Shown here piece by piece: positions 8,312 through 16,162 of a stretch of 64,000 nt of DNA. The notes beneath the pieces were generated by a model, which had not been told where the DNA came from, did no database searches, and saw only the letters and a program-made list of their open reading frames with translations. This stretch comes from Cupriavidus sp. WKF15. GTDB lineage: Bacteria; Pseudomonadota; Gammaproteobacteria; Burkholderiales; Burkholderiaceae. The first letter of the stretch is position 1; every line of letters starts with the position of its first letter. Both the position numbers and the translations under genes were made by a program. The stretch is from contig NZ_CP119573.1 in the NCBI RefSeq assembly GCF_029278605.1, positions 1,302,001 through 1,366,000 of the forward strand, written 5' to 3'.

Positions 8312-9463
8312 TCAGCGCTCGGCGCTCGCGAGTTGCAGGCCGCGCTGCCGGTATTCCCCCGGCGCCACGCCGGTCCATTTCTTGAACGCGCGATGGAAGG
8401 TACTTGGCTCCGAAAAGCCGAGCCGCAGCGCCACCTGCTGGAGCGTAAGGCCCGAGTGCTCGAGCATGCCGATCGCGACGTCGCGCCGCAGGCTGTCCTT
8501 GATGTTCTGGTAGCCGCGTCCTTCGTCGCGCAGGCGGCGGCGCAGGGTTTGCGGCGTGAGGCGCAGCATCTGCGCCATCTGCTCCAGCGAAGGAAGCTCG
8601 TCGTCCAGGTGCGAGCGCAGGTGGAGCCGGATGCGTTCGGCCAGGCAGCTGTCGTCGCGGTAGCGCACCAGCAGCTTGTGCGGGGCTTCGCGCAGGAACT
8701 CATCCAGGCCAGTGGCGTCCTGCATCACCGGCAGCCGCAGCCACGCGGCGTCGAAGTGCAGCGCCGTGCAGGACTGCCCGTATCGGACGGTCGTATTGAA
8801 GATGCGCTCGGTGTCGGTCTGCCCGCTGGGTGGCCCCGCGCTCAGGTCGACGTGCGACAGCGGCACGCGCCGCGCCACCAGCCAGTTGATCAGGCCATAC
8901 GCGTGGAACACGAAGGTCGACTCGGCGAAGACCTGGCACGGCGATGCCGGCGCATGCGGGTGCAGGCGCACGGAAACGGTCCTGCCATCGGCGCTGCGCT
9001 GCAGCCGAGGGGTGAAGTCGCCAATGTGCAGCCGGTAATGCCGCAGCCCGGCCTGGATCGCCTCGTCCAGCGTCGCGCAGTGGATCATCGCACTGGCGGC
9101 CTGGGCGAACACGCCTGGCGGCACAGGGCGGCTCAACAGGCCCCACAGTTCGTCGCGCGTGACGCGGCGCAGCGTGCGGATCAGCGCGGCGTACTGGTCC
9201 TGGGTGACCCGCGCGGAGGGCGACGCCAGCAGTGCGGGAGATATCGCTGCACGGCGCAGCAATGCCTCGATGTTGCACCCGAGCCGGCGTACGCCGAGCA
9301 GGATCTGCTGGACGTGGTGAATGGCGATGGTATGGCGGGCCGGCGCGGGTGACGCGGCCGGCGCTGCCATGACAGTGCCGGCCAGCACCGGACCCGGCGC
9401 GGCGATGCTGCGTGGCATGCCCGGCACGGGATGCCGGTGAGCGGGCGTGGCAACGATGTGCAT
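8312..9463 (-). CDS. AraC family transcriptional regulator (Arabinose_bd type N-terminus)
   Basis: Regulator of 383 residues with the two-part layout of the OruR/ArgR-like AraC group. The N-terminal effector domain spans about residues 50-230 (HHVQQILLGVRRLGCNIEAL). The C-terminal double HTH is at about 280-375 (LEQMAQMLRLTPQTLRRRL, then LQQVALRLGFSEPSTFHRAF and the FKKWTGVAPGEYR end motif). ATG 9463 has GAGGAG just upstream. Residues 1-45 are Ala/Pro-rich and may be poorly ordered. It is divergent from the Bug-ligase-Bug operon that starts at 9831, which it probably activates (inference). Confidence 0.92.
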   Translation of the reverse strand: MHIVATPAHRHPVPGMPRSIAAPGPVLAGTVMAAPAASPAPARHTIAIHHVQQILLGVRRLGCNIEALLRRAAISPALLASPSARVTQDQYAALIRTLRRVTRDELWGLLSRPVPPGVFAQAASAMIHCATLDEAIQAGLRHYRLHIGDFTPRLQRSADGRTVSVRLHPHAPASPCQVFAESTFVFHAYGLINWLVARRVPLSHVDLSAGPPSGQTDTERIFNTTVRYGQSCTALHFDAAWLRLPVMQDATGLDEFLREAPHKLLVRYRDDSCLAERIRLHLRSHLDDELPSLEQMAQMLRLTPQTLRRRLRDEGRGYQNIKDSLRRDVAIGMLEHSGLTLQQVALRLGFSEPSTFHRAFKKWTGVAPGEYRQRGLQLASAER

Positions 9464-9830
9464 GAGTCTCCTCGTCGTTCTGGGGCCGCGCTGGACGTTG
9501 CCCCTGGCAATGGCGGCATGGCGGCATGTCGGCCCGGATCAGACCTTATCGCGGCCGGATGGCACCGCACAATCGGGATTTGCCAAAGCCTGGCTTCCAT
9601 CTGAGCAATTCGGCCAATGATTTTGGGTCGTCTGGTCATTGTCCGGACCACGCCCCATCGCGCACTCTTTCGGTGTGGAAAAGTCCGCGCCGAACGGACC
9701 ACCGCCGGCACGCGGACAGGGCCGGATCGCCGGGCGAAGAACCGGCGACGGAAACGGCGATAGAAACGGCGATAGAAACGGGGACAGAACCCCGTCAGGC
9801 TCGCCAGAAAAACACAAAGGAGACAACCAC
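9464..9830. promoter_or_regulatory. Divergent AraC / Bug-ligase operon control region
   Basis: 367 bp between divergent starts. It contains a short tandem repeat (9744-9790) close to the Bug gene and otherwise no recognisable gene. It is expected to contain the AraC-type operator and both promoters; no hexamers are clear enough to call. Confidence 0.45.
9744..9790 (+). repeat. 12-bp tandem repeat in the 5' leader
   Basis: Four near-identical 12-mers: GGCGACGGAAAC, GGCGATAGAAAC twice, and a shortened GGGGACAGAAC. They lie about 40-85 bases before the Bug start codon, just ahead of its AAAGGAG ribosome site. Copy number could vary by slippage. Confidence 0.8.
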
Positions 9831-10835
9831 ATGCAGGCAGATCGTCGTAGTGCATTGCAGCGTCTTGGCGCCGGAGCGCTGGCGCTGGGCGGTATCGTCA
9901 CGGGCTTGCTTGGCGCCGGCATGGCCATGGCGCAAGGGGCCTTTCCGTCGAAAACCGTGCGCCTGGTGGTCCCGTACCCGGCCGGTGGCGCGACCGACGT
10001 GCTGGCACGGGCGATCGCCGACGGCCTGGGCAAGACGTGGAAGCGTCCGGTGGTCGTCGAGAACCGTCCTGGCGCCAGCAGCATGATCGGCTCCGAAGTG
10101 GTGGCCCGTGCCGAACCGGACGGCTACACCGCGCTGCTGACGATTACGACGCTCGTGCAGGCGCCGAGCCTCTACGCCAAGGCTCCGTTCGACCCGGTGA
10201 AGGATTTCGCCCCGGTGTCCGAGCTTGGCACCACGAACTTGGTGTTCGCCATCAACAGCTCCGTGCCGGCCACGAACCTGAAGGAGTTTGTCGCGCTGGT
10301 ACGCGCCAGGCCGAAGCAGTATTCGTACGGCTCGTACGGCACCGGCTCGAGCGGCCATCTCTACGGCGAGATCTTCAACGAGAGCGCCAGGCTCGACATG
10401 ATCCACGTCTCCTACAAGGGCGAGGCGCCGGAACTGAACGACCTGCTGGGCGGCCAGGTGCCTTCCGCGGTGATTTCCGTGATGGGGGCCAAGCCGCACT
10501 CCGCCTCGGGGCGCCTGCGCGCGCTGGCCGTGACGGGTCCATCGCGCGCTCCGCAATTGCCTGATGTGCCCACGTTCAAGGAGGCGGGCATTGCCGGCAT
10601 GGATTCGATGGGCTGGTTCGGCCTGCTGCTGCCGGCCGCCACGCCGCGGGCGATCGTCGAGAAGTTCTCCGCCGACGTCAACAAGGTGCTGGCCGATCCG
10701 GCCGTGCGTGCCCGCATGAATGACCTGGGCGTGATCCTGACCGGCAGCACGCCCGATGCCTTCGCCCAGACCGTGCAGACCGACTATGCGCGCTGGGGCA
10801 AGGTGATCCGTACCCACAATATTCGTCTTGACTGA
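9831..10835 (+). CDS. Bug/TctC family periplasmic solute receptor
   Basis: Extracytoplasmic binding protein of 334 residues of the tripartite tricarboxylate transporter type. It has an N-terminal export signal (residues 1-33, MQADRRSALQRLGAGALALG onward, twin-arginine-less, cleavage near AMAQG). The hallmark VRLVVPYPAGGATDVLAR follows, then ENRPGASSMIG, and FNESARLDMIHVSYKGEAPE near the middle. ATG 9831 has AAAGGAG nine bases upstream. No TctA/TctB membrane partners are present in the window, as is common for Bug receptors of this group, so the receptor may share transporters encoded elsewhere. First gene of an operon with an acyl-CoA ligase. The ligand is unknown, most likely a carboxylate. 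Confidence 0.93.
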   Translation: MQADRRSALQRLGAGALALGGIVTGLLGAGMAMAQGAFPSKTVRLVVPYPAGGATDVLARAIADGLGKTWKRPVVVENRPGASSMIGSEVVARAEPDGYTALLTITTLVQAPSLYAKAPFDPVKDFAPVSELGTTNLVFAINSSVPATNLKEFVALVRARPKQYSYGSYGTGSSGHLYGEIFNESARLDMIHVSYKGEAPELNDLLGGQVPSAVISVMGAKPHSASGRLRALAVTGPSRAPQLPDVPTFKEAGIAGMDSMGWFGLLLPAATPRAIVEKFSADVNKVLADPAVRARMNDLGVILTGSTPDAFAQTVQTDYARWGKVIRTHNIRLD

Positions 10836-10848
10836 GCCCTTGCCTGAC

Positions 10849-12573
10849 ATGAAGTCCGCCAGTACCACCCAGCCTTACCGTTCCCCCGCCTGGCCCGCCG
10901 GCTTGCCGGCCACGCTGCACGTGCCGCGCACCAGCCTGTTCTACAACCTGGAGGTGGCTGCGCGCCGCTATCCCGACAGGGCGGCGATCCAGTACTTTGG
11001 CACCGCGATTTCCTACGCGGCGCTGCTGGACGAGGTCGAGCGGATGGCCGGCTACCTGCAGCACACCTGCGCCATCGAGCCTGGGGACCGGGTGGTGCTG
11101 TTCAGCCAGAATTGCCCGCAGTACGTCGCGGCCTATTACGCCATCCTGCGCGCCGAGGGCGTGGTGGTGCCGGCCAACCCGATGTGGCTGGAAGCCGAAC
11201 TCGAGCACGTGGTCGCGGACAGCGGCGCCGTGGCCGCGTTCTGCGGCAGCGAGCTGTACGAGCGCGTGGCGCCGCTGCACGGCAAGGCGCTGCGCAACGT
11301 GATCGTCCATCACTACGCGAGCATGCTGCGCGATGACGGTGGCCTGCAGGTGCCGTCCTGGCTGCGCGAACCTGCACCCGCGCTACAGTCGGCGGACGGC
11401 GCCACGCCCGCCGACTGGGATGCCGCACGCAATGCCGGCCAGCGTCCGCGTCCGCACGAGGCCGGCCATGACACGCTGTGCATGCTGGCCTACACCTCGG
11501 GCACCACGGGCAACCCGAAGGGCTGCATGCATACCCACGGCACCATGATGAGTTCCGCGGTGGGTTCGCAGGTCTGGCGCAGCAGTACGCCGGAAGCGGT
11601 GGTGCTGGCGGTGGCGCCGATGTTCCACCTGCTCGGCATGCAGAACTGCATGCATTCGCCGATCTACCTGGGCGCGACCGTGGTGCTGATGCCGCGCTGG
11701 GACCGCGCTCTGGCGGCCGACCTGATCGAGCGTTATCGCGTCTCGGTCTGGGGCGCGCCACCGGCCATGCTGGTCGATTTCTTCGCCCAGCCCGACGTGG
11801 CCCGGCGCGACCTGTCCAGCCTGGCCTTCCTGGGAGGCGGCGGTGCCGCCATGCCGGATGCGGTGGCCAACATGCTGCAGGAGCGCTTCGGCCTGCCCTA
11901 CGTCGAGGCCTACGGCATGACCGAGACCGCGTCGTTCCTGCTGTCCAACCCGCGCCAGAAGCCCAAGCGCGAATGCCTGGGCATCGCCACCTTCGGCGTG
12001 GACGCACGCGTGGTGGACCCCGTAACGCTGGCGGAGCTGCCGCAAGGCGAGATCGGCGAGATCGTCGCCCACGGCGCCCAGGTGATGCAGGGCTACTGGA
12101 ACAACCCGCAGGCCAACGCGGAGTCGTTCATCGAGATCGACGGCAAGCGCTTCCTGCGCACCGGCGATCTCGGCTTCATGGACGAAGAGGGCTACTTCTT
12201 CATGCGCGACCGCCTCAAGCGCATGATCAACGCCTCCGGCTTCAAGGTCTGGCCGGCCGAGGTGGAGAACCTGCTCTATGGCCACCCGGCCATCCACGAG
12301 GCCTGCGTGATCGCGGCGCGCGACGAGCATCGCGGCGAAACGGTCAAGGCCGTGGTGGCGCTGCGCCCCGAGTCGCGCGGCACGCCCGACGCCGAGCCGG
12401 AACGCATCATGGCCTGGTGCCGAGAGCGCCTGGCTGCCTACAAGGTGCCGCGCATCGTCGAGTTCGTCGACGCGCTGCCCAAGTCGGCCACCGGCAAGAT
12501 CCAGTGGCGCGCGCTGCAGGAAGACGCCATGCGGCCGGCCGCACCGGCGCCAGCCAATGCGCAAAGCCGGTAA
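10849..12573 (+). CDS. AMP-dependent acyl-CoA synthetase/ligase
   Basis: ANL-superfamily ligase of 574 residues that would activate a carboxylic acid to its CoA thioester via an acyl-adenylate. The motifs appear in order: P-loop YTSGTTGNPKG (about residue 217), YGMTETASF, RTGDLGFMDEEGYFF, the hinge region DRLKRMINASGFKVWPAEVE, and the C-terminal catalytic lysine motif PKSATGKIQWR. The frame extends to a TTG at 10828 inside the Bug gene; ATG 10849, 13 bp after the Bug stop, is the sensible start. Flanked by two Bug receptor genes, it probably activates the acid they bind (inference). Confidence 0.94.
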   Translation: MKSASTTQPYRSPAWPAGLPATLHVPRTSLFYNLEVAARRYPDRAAIQYFGTAISYAALLDEVERMAGYLQHTCAIEPGDRVVLFSQNCPQYVAAYYAILRAEGVVVPANPMWLEAELEHVVADSGAVAAFCGSELYERVAPLHGKALRNVIVHHYASMLRDDGGLQVPSWLREPAPALQSADGATPADWDAARNAGQRPRPHEAGHDTLCMLAYTSGTTGNPKGCMHTHGTMMSSAVGSQVWRSSTPEAVVLAVAPMFHLLGMQNCMHSPIYLGATVVLMPRWDRALAADLIERYRVSVWGAPPAMLVDFFAQPDVARRDLSSLAFLGGGGAAMPDAVANMLQERFGLPYVEAYGMTETASFLLSNPRQKPKRECLGIATFGVDARVVDPVTLAELPQGEIGEIVAHGAQVMQGYWNNPQANAESFIEIDGKRFLRTGDLGFMDEEGYFFMRDRLKRMINASGFKVWPAEVENLLYGHPAIHEACVIAARDEHRGETVKAVVALRPESRGTPDAEPERIMAWCRERLAAYKVPRIVEFVDALPKSATGKIQWRALQEDAMRPAAPAPANAQSR

Positions 12574-12613
12574 GGCCCGCATCCCGGACAGAGTTTTGGA
12601 GAGAGACCGCATC

Positions 12614-13597
12614 ATGCACAACAGCAGACGAACCTGGCTGGCACAGGCCGGCACCCTGGCGGGCGCCGCCATGCTGGGCAGCGTGGGCCAGGTACTGGCC
12701 CAGCCGAACTACCCCAACAAGCCGATCCGGATGGTGGTGCCATATCCGGCCGGCGGCGGCACCGACACCGTGGGCCGCATGATCGGGCAGCGCCTGGCCG
12801 AGGCCTGGGGTCAGGCGGTCGTGGTCGACAACAAGCCGGGCGCCAGCGGCATGCTGGGCAACGACATCGTTGCCAAGGCGGCCCCGGACGGCTACACGGT
12901 GCTGCTGGCGATCACCGCGCTGATCCAGTCGCCGAGCCTGTACAAGCGCACGCCCTATGACGTGAACAAGGACTTCACGCCGGTTTCGCTGATCGCCAAA
13001 TCGTCCGACCTGTTCGTGGTGCCCAACCGCGTGCCGGCCAATACGCTGCGTGAATTCATCGCACTGGCCAGGGCGGGCAAGCTCAGCTACGGCTCGTACG
13101 GCAACGGCACGTCGTCGCACCTGCACGGGGAGCTGTTCAGGCAGCAGGCCGGCATCGACCTGGCGCACATCCCCTACAAAGGGGCCGCGCCGCTCGTCAA
13201 CGACCTGCTCGGCGGCCAGGTGGATTCGGCCTTTGTCGATGTGACCTCGGCATATCCGTACCTGAGCAGCGGCAAATTCAAGATCCTGGGCATTACCGGC
13301 ACCCAGCGCTACAAGGCGATTCCGAACGTGCCGACGTTTGCCGAGCAGGGCCTGCAGGGCTTCGAGCCGAGCGGCTGGTTCGCGCTGTTCCTGCCCGCCA
13401 ATACGCCGAAGGACGTGACTGCGCGCCTGGCGACCGAGGTCACGCGCATCGTCAAGCTGCCCGAAATCAGCCAGAAGCTGGCCGGCATGGGGCTGCAGCC
13501 GGTTGGTTCCGCACCGCAGGAACTGGCGGCGGTGGTCTCGGGCGATATGCCGAAGTGGGCCAAGATCGTGCGCGACGCGCATATCCAGCTGGACTGA
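12614..13597 (+). CDS. Bug/TctC family periplasmic solute receptor
   Basis: Second receptor of the operon, 327 residues. It has a Sec-type signal (MHNSRRTWLAQAGTLAGAAM, cleavage near VLAQPN) and the family motif IRMVVPYPAGGGTDTVGR. VVDNKPGASGMLGND and IDLAHIPYKGAAPLVNDLLG follow in the expected places. The start at ATG 12614 has GGAGAGAG about 9 bases upstream. It is clearly a paralogue of the receptor at 9831 but not a recent copy: the sequences match in motif positions and differ in most others. This suggests two related ligands, or one receptor for sensing and one for transport. Confidence 0.93.
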   Translation: MHNSRRTWLAQAGTLAGAAMLGSVGQVLAQPNYPNKPIRMVVPYPAGGGTDTVGRMIGQRLAEAWGQAVVVDNKPGASGMLGNDIVAKAAPDGYTVLLAITALIQSPSLYKRTPYDVNKDFTPVSLIAKSSDLFVVPNRVPANTLREFIALARAGKLSYGSYGNGTSSHLHGELFRQQAGIDLAHIPYKGAAPLVNDLLGGQVDSAFVDVTSAYPYLSSGKFKILGITGTQRYKAIPNVPTFAEQGLQGFEPSGWFALFLPANTPKDVTARLATEVTRIVKLPEISQKLAGMGLQPVGSAPQELAAVVSGDMPKWAKIVRDAHIQLD

Positions 13598-13640
13598 TGG
13601 CCGCACAGGCCCCGAACCTCAGCATTACCTGGAGTCATCA

Positions 13641-14420
13641 ATGGAAACGATTCGCTATGCCGTCGAAGATGGCATTGCCACCCTCACGCTGGATTACCCG
13701 GCGCGCAAGAATGCGCTCAATGGCGTCATGCGCCGCGAGATCGGCGATGTGATTCACCAGCTGCGTCACGACACCAGCGCGCGCGCGCTGATCCTGACCG
13801 GTGCCGGTGCCGACTTTTGCTCGGGCGGCGATATCAGTTCCATGCAGGGCGAGATCAGTGCGGCGCAGGGCCGCCAGCGGCTGGGCAACATCCATCCGTG
13901 GCTGGAGGCCCTGATTCAACTCGAGATTCCGGTGATCGCCGCCGTGGACGGTGCCGCATTTGGCGCCGGTTTCAGCCTGGCGCTGACCGCCGACATCATC
14001 CTGGCCACGCCGCGGGCCCGCTTCGCGCTGCCGTTCCTGCGCCTGGGTCTGATCCCGGATTGTGGTGCGTTCTACACATTGCCGCGCATGATCGGGCTCC
14101 AGCGTGCCAAGGCGCTGATGTTCTCGATGCGCGAACTCAATGCCGAGGCCGCTCAGGAGCAGGGCATCGTCATGGAGATCGTGCCGGCCGCCAGCCTGCA
14201 GGAGCGCGCGCGATCGATGGCGCGCGCATTCACCGAGGCATCGCCGGTGGCAGTGGCCCTGACCAAGAAGGCGCTCAATGCCTCGCTGAACCAGGACCTG
14301 CACAGCATGCTGGCCATGGAAGCGGACGGCCAGGGCATTGCCTTTGCGACGGAATACCGCCAGGAGGCCGCCAACCGCTTCCTGTCCAAGCAAGCGCCGC
14401 GCTATCGCTGGCCGGACTGA
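13641..14420 (+). CDS. Enoyl-CoA hydratase/isomerase family protein
   Basis: Crotonase-fold protein of 259 residues. The first oxyanion-hole part is FCSGGDISSMQ and the second DGAAFGAGFSLAL. The two Glu residues of rat enoyl-CoA hydratase (144 and 164) align with Ser112 and Phe132 here. An Asp is present in LIPDCGAFYTLPR (about residue 140), as in PaaG-type isomerases. It is therefore more likely a double-bond isomerase or another crotonase activity than a classical hydratase (inference from residues). Ribosome site GGAG lies 6 bases before ATG 13641. Same operon as the ligase and Bug genes. Confidence 0.88.
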   Translation: METIRYAVEDGIATLTLDYPARKNALNGVMRREIGDVIHQLRHDTSARALILTGAGADFCSGGDISSMQGEISAAQGRQRLGNIHPWLEALIQLEIPVIAAVDGAAFGAGFSLALTADIILATPRARFALPFLRLGLIPDCGAFYTLPRMIGLQRAKALMFSMRELNAEAAQEQGIVMEIVPAASLQERARSMARAFTEASPVAVALTKKALNASLNQDLHSMLAMEADGQGIAFATEYRQEAANRFLSKQAPRYRWPD

Positions 14421-14470
14421 GTACCGCCGGAGCAATCCGCCCTTGCATGCTGCAGTGCCACATGCCTGAG

Positions 14471-14487
14471 GACAGGCCTTGCCTGTC
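14471..14487 (+). terminator. Short hairpin after the crotonase gene
   Basis: Perfect 7-bp stem GACAGGC / GCCTGTC with CTT loop, 50 bp after the stop at 14420. No T-run follows, so it is a weak or attenuating terminator at best. Confidence 0.4.
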
Positions 14488-14505
14488 TTCAACGGGCAAT
14501 CCGCC

Positions 14506-14519
14506 TATCTATATAGATA
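14506..14519 (+). promoter_or_regulatory. AT-rich perfect palindrome upstream of acyl-CoA dehydrogenase
   Basis: TATCTATATAGATA is a 14-bp perfect palindrome in otherwise GC-rich DNA, 55 bases before the dehydrogenase start. It could be an operator or overlap a -10 element for that gene. Confidence 0.4.
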
Positions 14520-14573
14520 TAGGCATGGCCGGTTGCCTTTCTTCCCCTTTGCAATTCGAAGTCGATACACATC

Positions 14574-15761
14574 ATGGGATCTCCCGAACTGAACGCCGCC
14601 TCCACCTCCACCGAGGCACCCTGGATGACCGAAGACCTGATCCTGTTCCGGGATACGGTGCGGCGCTTTGTCGAGCGCGAGCTGGCGCCGAATGAGTCGC
14701 GCTGGGCCGAACAGGGCTACGTCGACCGCGACGTCTGGCGCCGCGCCGGCCAGATCGGCCTGCTGTGCGCGAGCATTCCCGAGGAATTCGGCGGCGGTGG
14801 CGGCAGCTTCGCCCATGAGGCCGTGATCACGCAGGAAATGGCGCGCGGCATCTGCGCGAGCCTGGGCAACAACGTGCATAGCGGCATCGTGGCCCACTAC
14901 TTGCTGAACTACGGCACTCAGGCGCAGAAGGAGAAATGGCTGCCGCTGATGGCCAGCGGCGAAATGGTGGCGGCGATCGCCATGTCGGAACCGGGCGCCG
15001 GCTCCGACCTGAAATCGATACGCACCCGCGCGGTGCGCGAGCAGACCGCAAACGGTGAGTGCTATCGCATCAACGGTGCAAAGACCTTCATTACCAACGG
15101 GTATCACGCCGACCTGGTCTGCCTGGTCGCCAAGACCGATCCGGACGCCGGTTCGCGCGGGGTATCGCTGATCATGGTGGAAACCCGGGATCTGCCCGGG
15201 TTTCGCCGTGGCCGCATCCTGGAGAAGATCGGGCAGAAGGGCCAGGATACCGCCGAGCTGTTCTTCGACGACGTGCGCGTGCCGTGCGAGAACCTGCTCG
15301 GCGAGCAGGAGGGTCAGGGCTTCTACCAGCTCATGCAGCAGCTGCCGCAGGAGCGGATGATCATCGCCCTGGGCTCCGTGGCGAGCATGCAGCGCGCCAT
15401 CGAGCTGACGACCGAGTACGTGCGCGAGCGCAAGGTGTTTGGCCAGCCGCTGCTCGACCTGCAGAACACGCGCTTCAAGCTGGCCGAGTGCAAGACCAAC
15501 GCGACCATTGCGGCGACCTTCGTGAACGACTGCATGACGCGGCTGATGGCGGGCAAGCTCGACGCCGCGACCGCGGCGATGGCCAAGTGGTGGTGCACGC
15601 AGCGCAACTGCGAGATCATCGACGAGTGCCTGCAGTTGCACGGCGGCTACGGCTACATGCTCGAATACCCGATCGCGCGCATGTACGCCAACGCGCGTGT
15701 CGGCAAGATCTACGGCGGCTCGAACGAGATCATGAAAGAGCTGGTGGCGCGCACGCTCTGA
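14574..15761 (+). CDS. Acyl-CoA dehydrogenase (long-chain/isovaleryl-like active site)
   Basis: FAD-dependent dehydrogenase of 395 residues. The signature AIAMSEPGAGSDLKSIRTRA is at about 135-152 and INGAKTFITNGYHADL follows. The C-terminal loop reads IYGGSNEIMKELVAR, with Gly where medium-chain enzymes have the catalytic Glu; the base is expected to be Glu260 in PQERMIIA, as in long-chain and isovaleryl-CoA dehydrogenases. It follows the crotonase gene after 153 bp that hold a hairpin and an AT-rich palindrome, so it may have its own promoter. A strong terminator follows at 15814. Confidence 0.93.
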   Translation: MGSPELNAASTSTEAPWMTEDLILFRDTVRRFVERELAPNESRWAEQGYVDRDVWRRAGQIGLLCASIPEEFGGGGGSFAHEAVITQEMARGICASLGNNVHSGIVAHYLLNYGTQAQKEKWLPLMASGEMVAAIAMSEPGAGSDLKSIRTRAVREQTANGECYRINGAKTFITNGYHADLVCLVAKTDPDAGSRGVSLIMVETRDLPGFRRGRILEKIGQKGQDTAELFFDDVRVPCENLLGEQEGQGFYQLMQQLPQERMIIALGSVASMQRAIELTTEYVRERKVFGQPLLDLQNTRFKLAECKTNATIAATFVNDCMTRLMAGKLDAATAAMAKWWCTQRNCEIIDECLQLHGGYGYMLEYPIARMYANARVGKIYGGSNEIMKELVARTL

Positions 15762-15813
15762 GCGTTGTCACTAGCCGTCGGCGTGTGCTGCTGCACGTTG
15801 CGGAAAACCTTGC

Positions 15814-15847
15814 AAAAGGGCCGACGAAAGCGCCGGCCCTTTTGTTT
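15814..15847 (+). terminator. Rho-independent terminator
   Basis: Stem AAAAGGGCCG / CGGCCCTTTT with a 10-base loop, then GTTT; 52 bp after the acyl-CoA dehydrogenase stop. Confidence 0.85.
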
Positions 15848-16162
15848 CATCGTTACAAAACCGGCTGTGCAGATTCGGGCGGAAAGGTGTAAGGTGTGTC
15901 ACAAGCATAGTCAATGGCCCGTCGCGCGCGGGGAGGAGCAGGGTTCAAATGTGGTGGTTGCAGGGCGGAAATGCCGTTGCGCACCTGCATAGGAATCGTC
16001 AACTCAAGCTCCACCATCGCCGTTATTTGACTATGATGAAGTAAAGACTTCGCAACATGACCAGGTCGCCAAGCCGGGGTGGTGTACCGCGAAAGCTGGC
16101 GCGAAGTCTCAGGGGAGTAGCAGTGCCTTCGCCTCGGACGGGGACTCTGACGGGAGTGAGGT
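15848..16162 (+). promoter_or_regulatory. Upstream region of the prkA operon
   Basis: About 315 bp without a gene, leading to the prkA start; it must contain that operon's promoter. TTGACT occurs at 16027-16032 but has no matching -10 at normal distance. GGGAGTGAGGT lies just before ATG 16163 and is a plausible ribosome site. Confidence 0.45.

Noticed and set aside
9744..9790. Possible CRISPR array from regular repeats
   Set aside because: The 12-bp units are directly joined with no spacers and only about four copies; no cas genes are present.
15848..16162. Sigma-54 promoter for prkA, expected from enterobacterial yeaG
   Set aside because: No GG-N10-GC pair within a TGGCAC-N5-TTGC-like context was found; GTGGTGGTTGCAGGGC near 15950 does not have the right spacing.
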